DNA of 12,353 nucleotides, from positions 1-12,353 of the forward strand of contig NZ_JAJCIC010000062.1 in NCBI RefSeq assembly GCF_020554865.1. The letters run 5' to 3'. This document shows, piece by piece, positions 1-6,274 of the stretch. Source of the stretch: Lacrimispora sp. 210928-DFI.3.58 (GTDB lineage: Bacteria > Bacillota > Clostridia > Lachnospirales > Lachnospiraceae). How positions within the stretch are numbered: the first letter of the stretch is position 1; every line of letters starts with the position of its first letter. The translations under genes were made by a program, and so were the position numbers. Below the pieces are notes generated by a model. It was given only the letters and a program-made list of their open reading frames with translations. It had not been told where the DNA came from and did no database searches.

Positions 1-84
1 CAGGTGCTAAAGAATTATTTGCAGTCAGTGTAACAAATGTTTGACAAACCTACACTCAAATTCTCAAACTCAAACAGCCGGGGC

Positions 85-113
85 TTGCAAAGCGGCGGAT
101 TCTGTGGTATTAT
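85..113 (+). promoter_or_regulatory. sigma-A promoter of tRNA-Gln
   Basis: The -35 box TTGCAA (85-90) and -10 box TATTAT (108-113) are separated by exactly 17 bp. The -10 is preceded by TGG, an extended -10 element. The predicted start is near 120, giving a leader of about 30 nt before the mature tRNA at 151. Confidence 0.75.
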
Positions 114-150
114 ATATTGGCGTTTTAATTGTCCGCTGGGCGCTGAATAT

Positions 151-222
151 TGGGCCGTCGCCAAGCGGTAAGGCACAGGACTTTGACTCCTGCATTCGAG
201 GGTTCGAATCCCGCCGGCCCAG
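151..222 (+). tRNA. tRNA-Gln (anticodon UUG)
   Basis: A full cloverleaf can be drawn. The acceptor stem is TGGGCCG (151-157) with CGGCCCA (215-221), and G222 is the discriminator. The anticodon stem is CAGGA/TCCTG, and its loop CTTTGAC (181-187) holds anticodon TTG at 183-185. The T loop is TTCGAAT (203-209). The U1-A72 pair and the body sequence match Firmicutes glutamine tRNAs. CCA is not encoded (CTA follows), so a CCA-adding enzyme must finish the 3' end. The T stem GAGGG/CCCGC contains one A-G mismatch (199 x 213). An 8-bp leader/trailer complement flanks the gene (130-137 with 229-236). Confidence 0.96.
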
Positions 223-237
223 CTATAGAGCGGACAG

Positions 238-276
238 CACAAGGGGCATCTTCCTTTATGGAAGGTGCCCCTTGTG
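238..276 (+). terminator. hairpin downstream of tRNA-Gln
   Basis: A 17-bp stem (238-254 with 260-276, one G-U wobble) has a 5-nt loop. Only a weak T-rich stretch follows (TTGGTTTTC), so it may act as a processing or stability hairpin together with the next hairpin rather than as a perfect intrinsic terminator. Confidence 0.65.
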
Positions 277-289
277 GCGTTGGTTTTCG

Positions 290-325
290 ATAAAACAAAA
301 GAGCCTTGAAAATCAAGGCTCTTTT
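290..325 (-). terminator. bidirectional terminator between the two tRNA genes
   Basis: A perfect 13-bp stem (297-309 with 313-325) with a 3-nt loop starts with AAAA and ends with TTTT, so it can terminate in both directions. On the minus strand it lies only 3 nt beyond the mature 3' end of tRNA-Arg and is followed by a long U-rich run (TTTTGTTTT), which makes it the clear terminator of that gene. On the plus strand it backs up the tRNA-Gln hairpin. Confidence 0.85.
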
Positions 326-328
326 CAC

Positions 329-402
329 TGCGCCAGAGAAGATTCGAACTCCCGACACTACGGTCCGTAGCCGTATGCTCTATCCAGCTGAGCTACTGAC
401 GC
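329..402 (-). tRNA. tRNA-Arg (anticodon ACG)
   Basis: Read on the minus strand, the acceptor stem is GCGTCAG with CTGGCGC, with discriminator A at 329. The D stem is GCTC/GAGC. The anticodon stem is TACGG/CCGTA with loop CTACGGA and anticodon ACG (complement of 366-368). The T stem is GGGAG/CTTCT around TTCGAAT and has two G-U pairs. A34 is expected to be deaminated to inosine (ICG) to read CGU, CGC and CGA. CCA is not encoded (GTG follows). The transcribed leader between about 433 and 402 can form a small hairpin (GTTGTT 408-413 with AACAAC 425-430). Confidence 0.96.
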
Positions 403-439
403 ATGCTGTTGTTTTGTGTTCCTCAACAACGCAAGAACT

Positions 440-468
440 ATTATAGCGAATTAAAAGAAGAATGTCAA
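440..468 (-). promoter_or_regulatory. consensus sigma-A promoter of tRNA-Arg
   Basis: On the minus strand TTGACA (463-468) and TATAAT (440-445) are both exact consensus and are separated by 17 bp. The predicted start is near 433, about 30 nt before the tRNA. A fully consensus promoter is what is expected for a stable RNA gene. Confidence 0.9.
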
Positions 469-502
469 CAGTTTTTTGAAAAAAATTTGTGTTATTTTTT
501 TG

Positions 503-744
503 GAAACTTCGTAACAGTTCAGACGGCTGCCGGGAGGGCGACTGGAGCGACTTTGCAGGACATTAGAAGCTCTTAGACAGCTGGTTTTTACGTTCAGAGC
601 AGCATCAATGATTGTTTGAGCGCAGCGAGTTGCGTTGATGCTGCTCTGGCTTTTAGGAAAAATCAGGTGTCTTAGTGCTTCTTATGTCCGAAACCGGAGC
701 GCCAGCCGCCCTCCCGGCAGCCGTCTGAACTGTTACAAAACTTC
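503..744. mobile_element. MITE-like 226-bp inverted repeat with flanking direct repeat
   Basis: The outer 30 bp at 511-540 are a perfect inverted copy of 707-736 (starting GTAACAGTTC, ending GAACTGTTAC). The symmetry continues imperfectly through the whole element, with about 70% matches over the next 50 bp and one 4-nt indel, and ends in a perfect 14-bp inner stem (595-608 with 635-648) around a 26-nt loop. GAAACTTC (503-510) and AAAACTTC (737-744) abut the ends and match at 7 of 8 positions, like a target-site duplication. No ORF of note lies inside. These are the features of a non-autonomous miniature transposable element. I cannot assign a transposase family. A transcript would fold into one long hairpin, so an RNA role is possible. 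The element sits between divergent promoters and disrupts no gene. Together with the flanking promoters it accounts for the gene-free stretch from 403 to 810. Confidence 0.75.
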
Positions 745-764
745 CGCTACTTTCTGGAAAAAAA

Positions 765-793
765 TTGAAACAGCTGTGAAAATGTGATATCAT
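765..793 (+). promoter_or_regulatory. sigma-A promoter of brnQ
   Basis: TTGAAA (765-770) and TATCAT (788-793) have a 17-bp spacer, with TGA before the -10 box (extended -10). Transcription should start near 800, so the long inverted repeat just upstream is not part of the brnQ transcript. Confidence 0.7.
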
Positions 794-810
794 GGAACGG
801 GGGAAGAGGA

Positions 811-849
811 ATGAAAGATACAGATGCGATAAAGCGGGGATGGGTGTAG
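811..849 (+). CDS. putative 12-codon leader ORF upstream of brnQ
   Basis: ATG at 811 opens the reading frame MKDTDAIKRGWV and stops with TAG at 847-849, immediately before the brnQ ATG at 850. It lies only about 10 nt inside the predicted transcript. The purine-rich GGGGGAAGAGGA (799-810) precedes it, although the AGAGG core is very close to the ATG. The ORF is in the same frame as brnQ, so a TAG readthrough would make an N-terminal extension. BrnQ starting at 850 already matches the family's usual N-terminus, so an extension is not needed. The peptide has no run of Leu, Ile or Val codons, so it is not a classic branched-chain attenuator. It could couple translation, or be chance. Confidence 0.3.
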   Translation: MKDTDAIKRGWV

Positions 850-2178
850 ATGTCGGTACAGAGATTGTCTGTGAAGAATCTTCTTTTCGTAAGTTTTACA
901 TTGTTTTCCATGTTTTTTGGGGCGGGGAACCTGATTTTTCCGCCTTTTTTAGCTGCACAGGCAGGAAGTCTTACTTGGCGGGCCATGGGCGGCTTTTTTA
1001 TAAGCGCAGTGGGGTTTCCTGTGATGGGCGTGGCAGCAGTGGCTCTGGCAGGAGGCCTTCATGAGCTGGCAGGGCGGGTAGGAAAGGGCTTTGCATCCGC
1101 ATTTATTCTTGTGCTCTACCTTGCCATCGGTCCCTTTCTGGCGATTCCAAGGACTGCCAGCACTTCCTTTGAGATGACAGTGATACCGGCGCTGTCCTCC
1201 CTGGGGATCTCCCTTGGGGGACAGGGGGGAATGATACGGTTTTTTGCCCAGTTAGGCTATTCCACCTTGTTTTTTCTGCTGGCAGCAGTGCTTGCCCTCC
1301 GGCCGGAGAAGCTGACAGAGTGTTTGGGAAAGATCCTCTGTCCAACGCTCCTGATCCTGATCTCAGTGATCTTTACAGGCTGCATTTTCTGGCCCCTGGG
1401 GCCTTACGGTAAGCCGGGGCCTGCTTACATGGACGGCCCGGCTGTGCGCGGATTTTTAGAAGGATATCAGACGATGGATACCATTGCAGCCCTTGTGTTT
1501 GGGATCGTGATCGCTATGAATATCAGGGAAAAGGGCATACGCCAGGAGGCTGCAATTGTGCGGGAAACGGTGAAGGCAGGCATATTTGCAGGGCTTTTGA
1601 TGATGCTTGTGTACAGCGCTCTGGCTTATATCGGCGCCCCTGTGGGACAGTCTGCAGGTGCCAATGCCAACGGAGCCAGGATCCTGACCTATGCTGCCGG
1701 GAGCCTCTTTGGATCGGCTGGAAGGGGAATATTGGGTATTACCTTCTTTGTGGCGTGTTTAAACACTTGTGTAGGGCTTTTAAGCAGCTGCAGCGAGTAT
1801 TTTACCATCCGCTTCCCCCGGATCAGCTACAGGGCCTGGATCGTGTTGTTTGCGCTTATCAGCCTTTTTATCTCAAGTGCAGGTTTAGAACGCATATTAA
1901 AGGTTTCTGTTCCGGTGCTGAATGCCTTATATCCTGTGACGATCGTGCTGATCATCCTCTCGTTCTTAAAACGTTTTGTGGGAACAGGGCGGGGAGTTTA
2001 TGGATGGACGGTGCTGTTTACCGGCATTTTGAGCATTGTCTACGCGCTGGATCAGGCAGGCATTTCCATCCCGCTTATTGAACAGGCCTTCTCCCTTCTG
2101 CCGGGCTATGGCGCAGGGCTGGGCTGGATCCTTCCGGCAGCCGCAGGCAGTATTGTGGGGAAATGCTTTGACAAATAG
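850..2178 (+). CDS. brnQ: branched-chain amino acid:cation symporter (LIVCS family)
   Basis: This is a 442-residue integral membrane protein of the BrnQ/LIVCS family, which imports leucine, isoleucine and valine with Na+ or H+ across the cytoplasmic membrane. The diagnostic N-terminal motif FFGAGNLIFPP is at residues 22-32, inside the first membrane segment. Hydrophobic segments then run almost to the C-terminus, consistent with about 12 helices, and the length is normal for the family. ATG 850 is preceded by a purine-rich GGGGATGGG (837-844) and directly by the stop of a short upstream ORF, so initiation may be partly coupled. ATG 850 puts the motif at the distance from the N-terminus usual for the family. 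It has its own promoter at 765-793. recJ follows after 58 bp with no clear terminator, so readthrough is likely. Family assignment is firm; the preferred substrate and ion are not visible. Confidence 0.95.
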   Translation: MSVQRLSVKNLLFVSFTLFSMFFGAGNLIFPPFLAAQAGSLTWRAMGGFFISAVGFPVMGVAAVALAGGLHELAGRVGKGFASAFILVLYLAIGPFLAIPRTASTSFEMTVIPALSSLGISLGGQGGMIRFFAQLGYSTLFFLLAAVLALRPEKLTECLGKILCPTLLILISVIFTGCIFWPLGPYGKPGPAYMDGPAVRGFLEGYQTMDTIAALVFGIVIAMNIREKGIRQEAAIVRETVKAGIFAGLLMMLVYSALAYIGAPVGQSAGANANGARILTYAAGSLFGSAGRGILGITFFVACLNTCVGLLSSCSEYFTIRFPRISYRAWIVLFALISLFISSAGLERILKVSVPVLNALYPVTIVLIILSFLKRFVGTGRGVYGWTVLFTGILSIVYALDQAGISIPLIEQAFSLLPGYGAGLGWILPAAAGSIVGKCFDK

Positions 2179-2204
2179 TAACTGTGAGGTTACTGAACAG
2201 TTAC
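2178..2204. repeat. small inverted repeat after brnQ
   Basis: GTAACTGT (2178-2185) is the exact inverse of ACAGTTAC (2197-2204), with an 11-nt loop. An internal GTTAC (2189-2193) offers an alternative pairing with 2178-2182. No T-run follows, so this is not a standard terminator. Its right half CTGAACAGTTAC differs at one base from the terminal CTGAACTGTTAC of the MITE-like element upstream. Confidence 0.5.
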
Positions 2205-2236
2205 GGCAAATATAACATGACAGAAAGAGAGCATAA

Positions 2237-3961
2237 ATGAAAATGACAGAAGCTGTATGGATGCTCCATGCAAAAAAAGCGGATTTTAACAGACTGGCGG
2301 AGCAGTTCCATATAAGCCCGGTGACAGCAAGGATCATAAGGAACCGGGATATTGAGGGGGAGGAGGCCTTCCGGAAATATCTGTCCGGGGGGCTTTCGGA
2401 GCTTTATGATCCACGCCTTTTGCCGGACATGGAGCCGGCTGTGAGAATACTGGGGGAAGCGGTCAAAAGGGGAAGCATTCTCCGAATTGTGGGAGACTAT
2501 GATATTGACGGAGTCTGCTCCACCTGCCTTTTGTATCTGGCACTGCAGCGGATCGGGGCAAAGGTGGATTATGTGATACCGGAGCGCATCAAGGACGGCT
2601 ACGGCATCAATGAACAGATCATAGAAGCTGCCTTTGCAGACAAGGTGGAGGTGATACTTACCTGTGATAACGGTATCGCTGCTATCCACCAGATCGCCAG
2701 GGCAAAGGAGCTGGGAATGACAGTGGTGGTAACAGACCATCACGACATCCAGACAGAGGAAGGGGGAAAGGAGCTTCTTCCTCCGGCAGACGCCATTGTG
2801 AATCCAAAGCGCCGTGACAGCCGCTATCCCTTCAGTGAGATCTGCGGGGCCATGGTAGCCTACAAGCTGATCCAGGTGCTCTATGAGGAGTGGAATGTCC
2901 CGAAAAAGGAATGGCTGGATATGCTGGAGCTGGCCGCCATCGCCACAGTGGGGGATGTGATGAAGCTAAAGGACGAGAACAGGATCGTGGTAAAGGAAGG
3001 GTTAAAACGTCTGGCATTTACAAAGAACCTGGGGCTGAAAAAGCTGATAGAGAAGAATGCTCTGGACCCCTCGGCCATCACGGCCTATCATATCGGCTTT
3101 GTGCTGGGGCCCTGTCTGAATGCCGGAGGACGGCTTCAGACAGCCAGGATGGCAGTGGCCCTGCTGTTAAGCAGGGAGGAGGAGGAAGCAGACCGCCTGG
3201 CAGATGAGCTGAAAGCCTTAAATGACCAGAGAAAAGACATGACCCAGGAGGGCGTGGAAATGGCTTCCGCCCTGGTGGAGGAATGCTACATGGGAAACAA
3301 GGTGCTGACAGTATTTTTGCCTGACTGTCATGAATCTCTGGCAGGCATCATTGCAGGGCGTATACGGGAGCGCTACCACAAGCCGACATTTATCCTGACC
3401 CGCTCGGAGGGCTGCGTCAAGGGCTCCGGGCGTTCCATTGAGGCCTATCACATGTTCCAGTCCTTAGTGGAGGTAAAGGATCTGCTGCTGAAATTCGGCG
3501 GCCATCCCATGGCAGCTGGATTTTCCCTGGAGGAGAAGGATGTGGAGGAGTTCCGCCGCCGTTTGAATGCCAATGCAGAGGAAAAGCTCACAGAAGAAGA
3601 TTTCATCCCAAAGCTCTGGATCGATGTGGCCATGCCTTTTGAGTATATTACGGAGTCCTTTGTGAAGGAGCTGGAATACCTGGAGCCCTTTGGACAGGGA
3701 AACGAAAAGCCCCAGTTTGCCCAGAAAGCCATGGCCATCCGCAGCGCGAGAGTCATGGGCCGCAACCGCAATGTGGTACGGCTTAGCCTGGCAAATGAGC
3801 GTGGCTTTGCCATGGATGGGATCGTGTTTACGGAGGGCGATGAATTTATGGAGGAGATGAGGGGACACAGGCAGATGGATATCATTTATTATCCATCAGT
3901 CAATGAATACAATGGAAACAGGAACCTGCAGGTGGTGGTGAAGGCCTGGAAGTTCCGGTGA
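2237..3961 (+). CDS. recJ: single-stranded-DNA-specific exonuclease RecJ
   Basis: RecJ degrades single-stranded DNA 5'->3' in recombination, mismatch and base-excision repair, using metal ions held by DHH-family motifs. Visible motifs in order are GDYDIDG (86-92), CDNG (143-146), TDHHD (166-170), VGD (238-240), then the DHHA1 half with the glycine-rich GGHPMAAGFS (421-430) and the RecJ-type LEPFGQGNEKPQF (482-494) leading into the OB-like C-terminus. The 574-residue length matches the compact E. coli-type core and lacks the extra C-terminal domain of the roughly 780-residue Bacillus form. The start at 2237 has only a weak AAAGAGAG site upstream; a second ATG at 2243 is possible. Many Clostridia place a recJ next to apt and relA. 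Here it lies between brnQ and a discoidin-like gene, so the genome may hold another copy. Catalytic residues look intact. Confidence 0.95.
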   Translation: MKMTEAVWMLHAKKADFNRLAEQFHISPVTARIIRNRDIEGEEAFRKYLSGGLSELYDPRLLPDMEPAVRILGEAVKRGSILRIVGDYDIDGVCSTCLLYLALQRIGAKVDYVIPERIKDGYGINEQIIEAAFADKVEVILTCDNGIAAIHQIARAKELGMTVVVTDHHDIQTEEGGKELLPPADAIVNPKRRDSRYPFSEICGAMVAYKLIQVLYEEWNVPKKEWLDMLELAAIATVGDVMKLKDENRIVVKEGLKRLAFTKNLGLKKLIEKNALDPSAITAYHIGFVLGPCLNAGGRLQTARMAVALLLSREEEEADRLADELKALNDQRKDMTQEGVEMASALVEECYMGNKVLTVFLPDCHESLAGIIAGRIRERYHKPTFILTRSEGCVKGSGRSIEAYHMFQSLVEVKDLLLKFGGHPMAAGFSLEEKDVEEFRRRLNANAEEKLTEEDFIPKLWIDVAMPFEYITESFVKELEYLEPFGQGNEKPQFAQKAMAIRSARVMGRNRNVVRLSLANERGFAMDGIVFTEGDEFMEEMRGHRQMDIIYYPSVNEYNGNRNLQVVVKAWKFR

Positions 3962-4039
3962 TACCCTCAGGCACACAGCAGCGGCACCCGTGGGAAGGTG
4001 CAGGACAATAACAGGGAGATATTTGAAAGGAGAACAGAA

Positions 4040-4846
4040 ATGGAAAATAGAATTCAGGTAATGAGAAAAAACGGTCAGATAAAGGCGGAGGCCTTTGGGG
4101 AGAGCCGGGCGGTTCTCGCTTGGGAAGGCCGGTATGAGGAGGGGGATCAGCTCCTTTTCAAGATGGAGAAGCCGGGAGCATTTTATGTGATCCGCCTGGA
4201 CGACTGTTTGGATGAGGCCCTGGTATATATGACGGAGGAGAAGCTTGTCTATGACATTCCCTTTGGAGAGAAGCGTTTTTCCTACAATCCAAAAGCCTTT
4301 GAGGGAGAGCGCCACTATCTGACCCTGCGCAGGGCAGAGAGTTGGGAGCTGGGCTATCGGAACTTGGCGAAAAATACCATAGACCAGCACGGGGAGCACG
4401 GCTGCTATCCCCATGCCTGGGCTAATGTGGAGACGCGGGGGGAGGCTGTGTTTGCGGCACGCAATGCCATTGACGGCGTGGTGGCGAACCTCTCCCACGG
4501 GACATGGCCCTATGAGTCCTGGGGGATCAACAAAAGGGACGATGCGGAGCTGACGCTGGAATTTGGCCGTCCTGTTGATATTGACCGGATCGTACTGTAT
4601 ACTAGGGTAGATTTCCCCCATGACAACTGGTGGGAGCAGGTGACATTTACTTATTCTGACGGCGCCAGCCAGACGGTTGGGCTGAAAAAGAGCTGCGATC
4701 CCCACAGCATTCCCGCTGTGCATCGCGGAATTACCTGGATAAAGCTGGGAACACTGATCAAGGCGGAGGATCCCTCGCCCTTCCCCGCATTGACGCAGAT
4801 CGAGGTGTATGGAAAGGAAGGCGGGGACAATATAGAGGGGCATTAA
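4040..4846 (+). CDS. uncharacterised cytosolic protein with a discoidin-like (F5/8 type C) C-terminal domain
   Basis: This gene encodes 268 residues, and I do not recognise a named family. The C-terminal half (from about residue 135) reads like an F5/8 type C / CBM32 jelly-roll. It has the N-A-I-D-G opening, a WGIN segment, LTLEFGRPVDIDRIVLYTR, a VTFTYSDG strand and the closing FPALTQIEVYG. Such domains usually bind sugars or lipids. The N-terminal 100 residues are a separate, probably beta-rich segment that I cannot place. There is no signal peptide, membrane segment or cell-wall signal, which is odd for a carbohydrate-binding domain and suggests a cytosolic role. ATG 4040 is chosen because AAAGGAG (4026-4032) sits 7 nt upstream. 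The gene follows recJ by 78 bp without a visible terminator, so the two may be co-transcribed. No catalytic motif is seen. The domain call is from pattern only. Confidence 0.8.
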   Translation: MENRIQVMRKNGQIKAEAFGESRAVLAWEGRYEEGDQLLFKMEKPGAFYVIRLDDCLDEALVYMTEEKLVYDIPFGEKRFSYNPKAFEGERHYLTLRRAESWELGYRNLAKNTIDQHGEHGCYPHAWANVETRGEAVFAARNAIDGVVANLSHGTWPYESWGINKRDDAELTLEFGRPVDIDRIVLYTRVDFPHDNWWEQVTFTYSDGASQTVGLKKSCDPHSIPAVHRGITWIKLGTLIKAEDPSPFPALTQIEVYGKEGGDNIEGH

Positions 4847-4869
4847 GGCATGATTCAGCCTGCCGCGGC

Positions 4870-4898
4870 TTGCATTTTTAATAGGTATCATGTATAAT
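4870..4898 (+). promoter_or_regulatory. sigma-A promoter of glyA
   Basis: TTGCAT (4870-4875) and the exact consensus TATAAT (4893-4898) are 17 bp apart. The start site near 4905 leaves a leader of 35-45 nt, too short for a glycine or tetrahydrofolate riboswitch. Confidence 0.8.
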
Positions 4899-4938
4899 AA
4901 CGCAAAAGAAAGCTATACAGACAGACACGCAGGAAAGG

Positions 4939-6195
4939 ATGGGTAGGACAATGGTTAATCAGGTGATGGATTTTATAACCAGCTATGACAAAGAGGTGGG
5001 CGAGGCCATTCAGGCGGAGTGCGCACGCCAGAGACGCAATCTGGAGCTGATCGCTTCTGAGAATATCGTATCAGAGCCGGTTATGATGGCAATGGGCACT
5101 GTGCTCACCAACAAATATGCAGAAGGGTATTCCGGCAAGAGGTATTACGGCGGCTGCCAGTGCGTGGATGTGGTGGAGACACTTGCAATTGAGCGCGCAA
5201 AGAAGATTTTTGGATGCGACTACGCCAATGTACAGCCACACTCAGGAGCACAGGCAAATATGGCCGTATTTATCGCCATGTTAAAGCCGGGTGATACGGT
5301 TATGGGCATGAATCTGGACCATGGCGGTCATCTGACCCATGGAAGCCCAGTCAACTTCTCCGGACTGTATTTTAACATTGTTCCTTACGGAGTCAATGAC
5401 GAGGGCTTTATTGACTATGACGAACTGGAGAGAAAGGCAAAGGAGGCCAAGCCGAAGCTGATCGTGGCAGGCGCCAGCGCATACGCAAGAACCATTGATT
5501 TTAAGCGCTTCCGTGAGATCGCGGACGAGGTTGGAGCATACCTGATGGTAGATATGGCCCACATCGCAGGCCTGGTGGCAGCCGGCGAGCATCCAAGTCC
5601 TATCCCATATGCAGACGTAGTCACCACCACTACCCACAAGACCTTAAGAGGCCCCAGAGGCGGCCTGATCCTTGCAAATAAAGAGGCAGCGGAAAAGTTC
5701 AACTTCAATAAGGCGATCTTCCCAGGGACACAGGGCGGCCCCTTAGAGCATGTGATCGCAGCAAAGGCTGTCTGCTTCGGAGAAGCATTAAAGCCAGAGT
5801 TTAAGGAGTACCAGCACCAGGTAGTGCTCAATGCAAAGGCACTGGCAAAGGCACTGGAGGAGCAGGGCTTTAAGATCCTGACAGGCGGCACAGATAACCA
5901 CCTCATGCTGGTGGATCTGCGCGGCATGGACATTTCCGGCAAGGAGCTGCAGAACCGCTGCGATGAGGTATTCATCACCCTGAACAAGAACACTGTTCCA
6001 AACGATCCCAGAAGCCCGTTTGTGACCTCCGGCGTCCGCATCGGCACTCCGGCTATCACCACCAGAGGGCTGAAAGAAGAGGATATGCCGAAGATTGCAG
6101 AGTGCATCTGGCTGGCAGCTACGGACTTTGAGAACAAGGCAGATGATATCAGGGCTGAGGTGACAAAGCTCTGCGAGAAGTATCCGATCTATTAA
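4939..6195 (+). CDS. glyA: serine hydroxymethyltransferase
   Basis: This cytosolic, PLP-dependent enzyme converts serine and tetrahydrofolate to glycine and 5,10-methylene-tetrahydrofolate. The protein is 418 residues and closely follows bacterial GlyA along its length. It has ELIASEN (36-42), [17 protein letters not shown] (56-72), the [10 protein letters not shown] segment (98-107), DMAH (205-208, with Asp for the pyridine ring), and [14 protein letters not shown] (229-242), where Lys234 is the PLP lysine. No essential residue appears missing. Two starts are possible. ATG 4939 has AGGA only 4 nt upstream. ATG 4951 would give 414 residues, has AAGGA at 4935-4939 at a better distance, and fits the family length slightly better. 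The gene has its own promoter (4870-4898) and terminator (6214-6253), so it is probably monocistronic, with some readthrough into the regulator gene. Confidence 0.98.
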   Translation: MGRTMVNQVMDFITSYDKEVGEAIQAECARQRRNLELIASENIVSEPVMMAMGTVLTNKYAEGYSGKRYYGGCQCVDVVETLAIERAKKIFGCDYANVQPHSGAQANMAVFIAMLKPGDTVMGMNLDHGGHLTHGSPVNFSGLYFNIVPYGVNDEGFIDYDELERKAKEAKPKLIVAGASAYARTIDFKRFREIADEVGAYLMVDMAHIAGLVAAGEHPSPIPYADVVTTTTHKTLRGPRGGLILANKEAAEKFNFNKAIFPGTQGGPLEHVIAAKAVCFGEALKPEFKEYQHQVVLNAKALAKALEEQGFKILTGGTDNHLMLVDLRGMDISGKELQNRCDEVFITLNKNTVPNDPRSPFVTSGVRIGTPAITTRGLKEEDMPKIAECIWLAATDFENKADDIRAEVTKLCEKYPIY

Positions 6196-6213
6196 AACTG
6201 GAATCCTTTATAA

Positions 6214-6253
6214 GATGCTGCACCTTGCAATGATGGGGTGCAGCATTCTTTTT
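6214..6253 (+). terminator. intrinsic terminator of glyA
   Basis: The 10-bp stem ATGCTGCACC (6215-6224) with GGTGCAGCAT (6237-6246) is followed by TCTTTTT. It starts 19 bp after the glyA stop and ends 22 bp before the next start codon, leaving no room for a promoter between them. Confidence 0.88.
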
Positions 6254-6274
6254 CGATGGAAGGAGGAGGCACAT

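Noticed and set aside
1..44. Possible C-terminal tail of a gene cut by the left edge
   Set aside because: Two plus-strand frames run from the edge to a stop (TAA at 31-33 and TGA at 42-44). Ten to fourteen codons are too few to choose a frame or recognise a protein.
41..46. TTGACA as a promoter -35 box
   Set aside because: No acceptable -10 box lies 16-18 bp downstream. The promoter at 85-113 explains the tRNA better.
511..736. Long hairpin as a terminator or as part of the brnQ leader
   Set aside because: No U-run follows, and a good promoter lies downstream at 765-793, outside the hairpin.
2190..2216. Promoter for recJ using TATAAC at 2211-2216
   Set aside because: The only -35-like sequence, TTACTG, is at 15-bp spacing and poor. 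Readthrough from brnQ is as likely.
3998..4039. GTG start at 3998 for the discoidin-like gene
   Set aside because: No ribosome site is in place; AAAGGAG before the ATG at 4040 is clearly better.
3896..4891. 331-residue minus-strand reading frame opposite the discoidin-like gene
   Set aside because: No ribosome site and no family resemblance. The plus strand has a well-placed ribosome site and a coherent protein, so this is a codon-bias shadow.
4847..4938. Glycine or tetrahydrofolate riboswitch ahead of glyA
   Set aside because: The promoter at 4870-4898 leaves only 35-45 nt of leader, too short for these aptamers, and no matching conserved core is seen.
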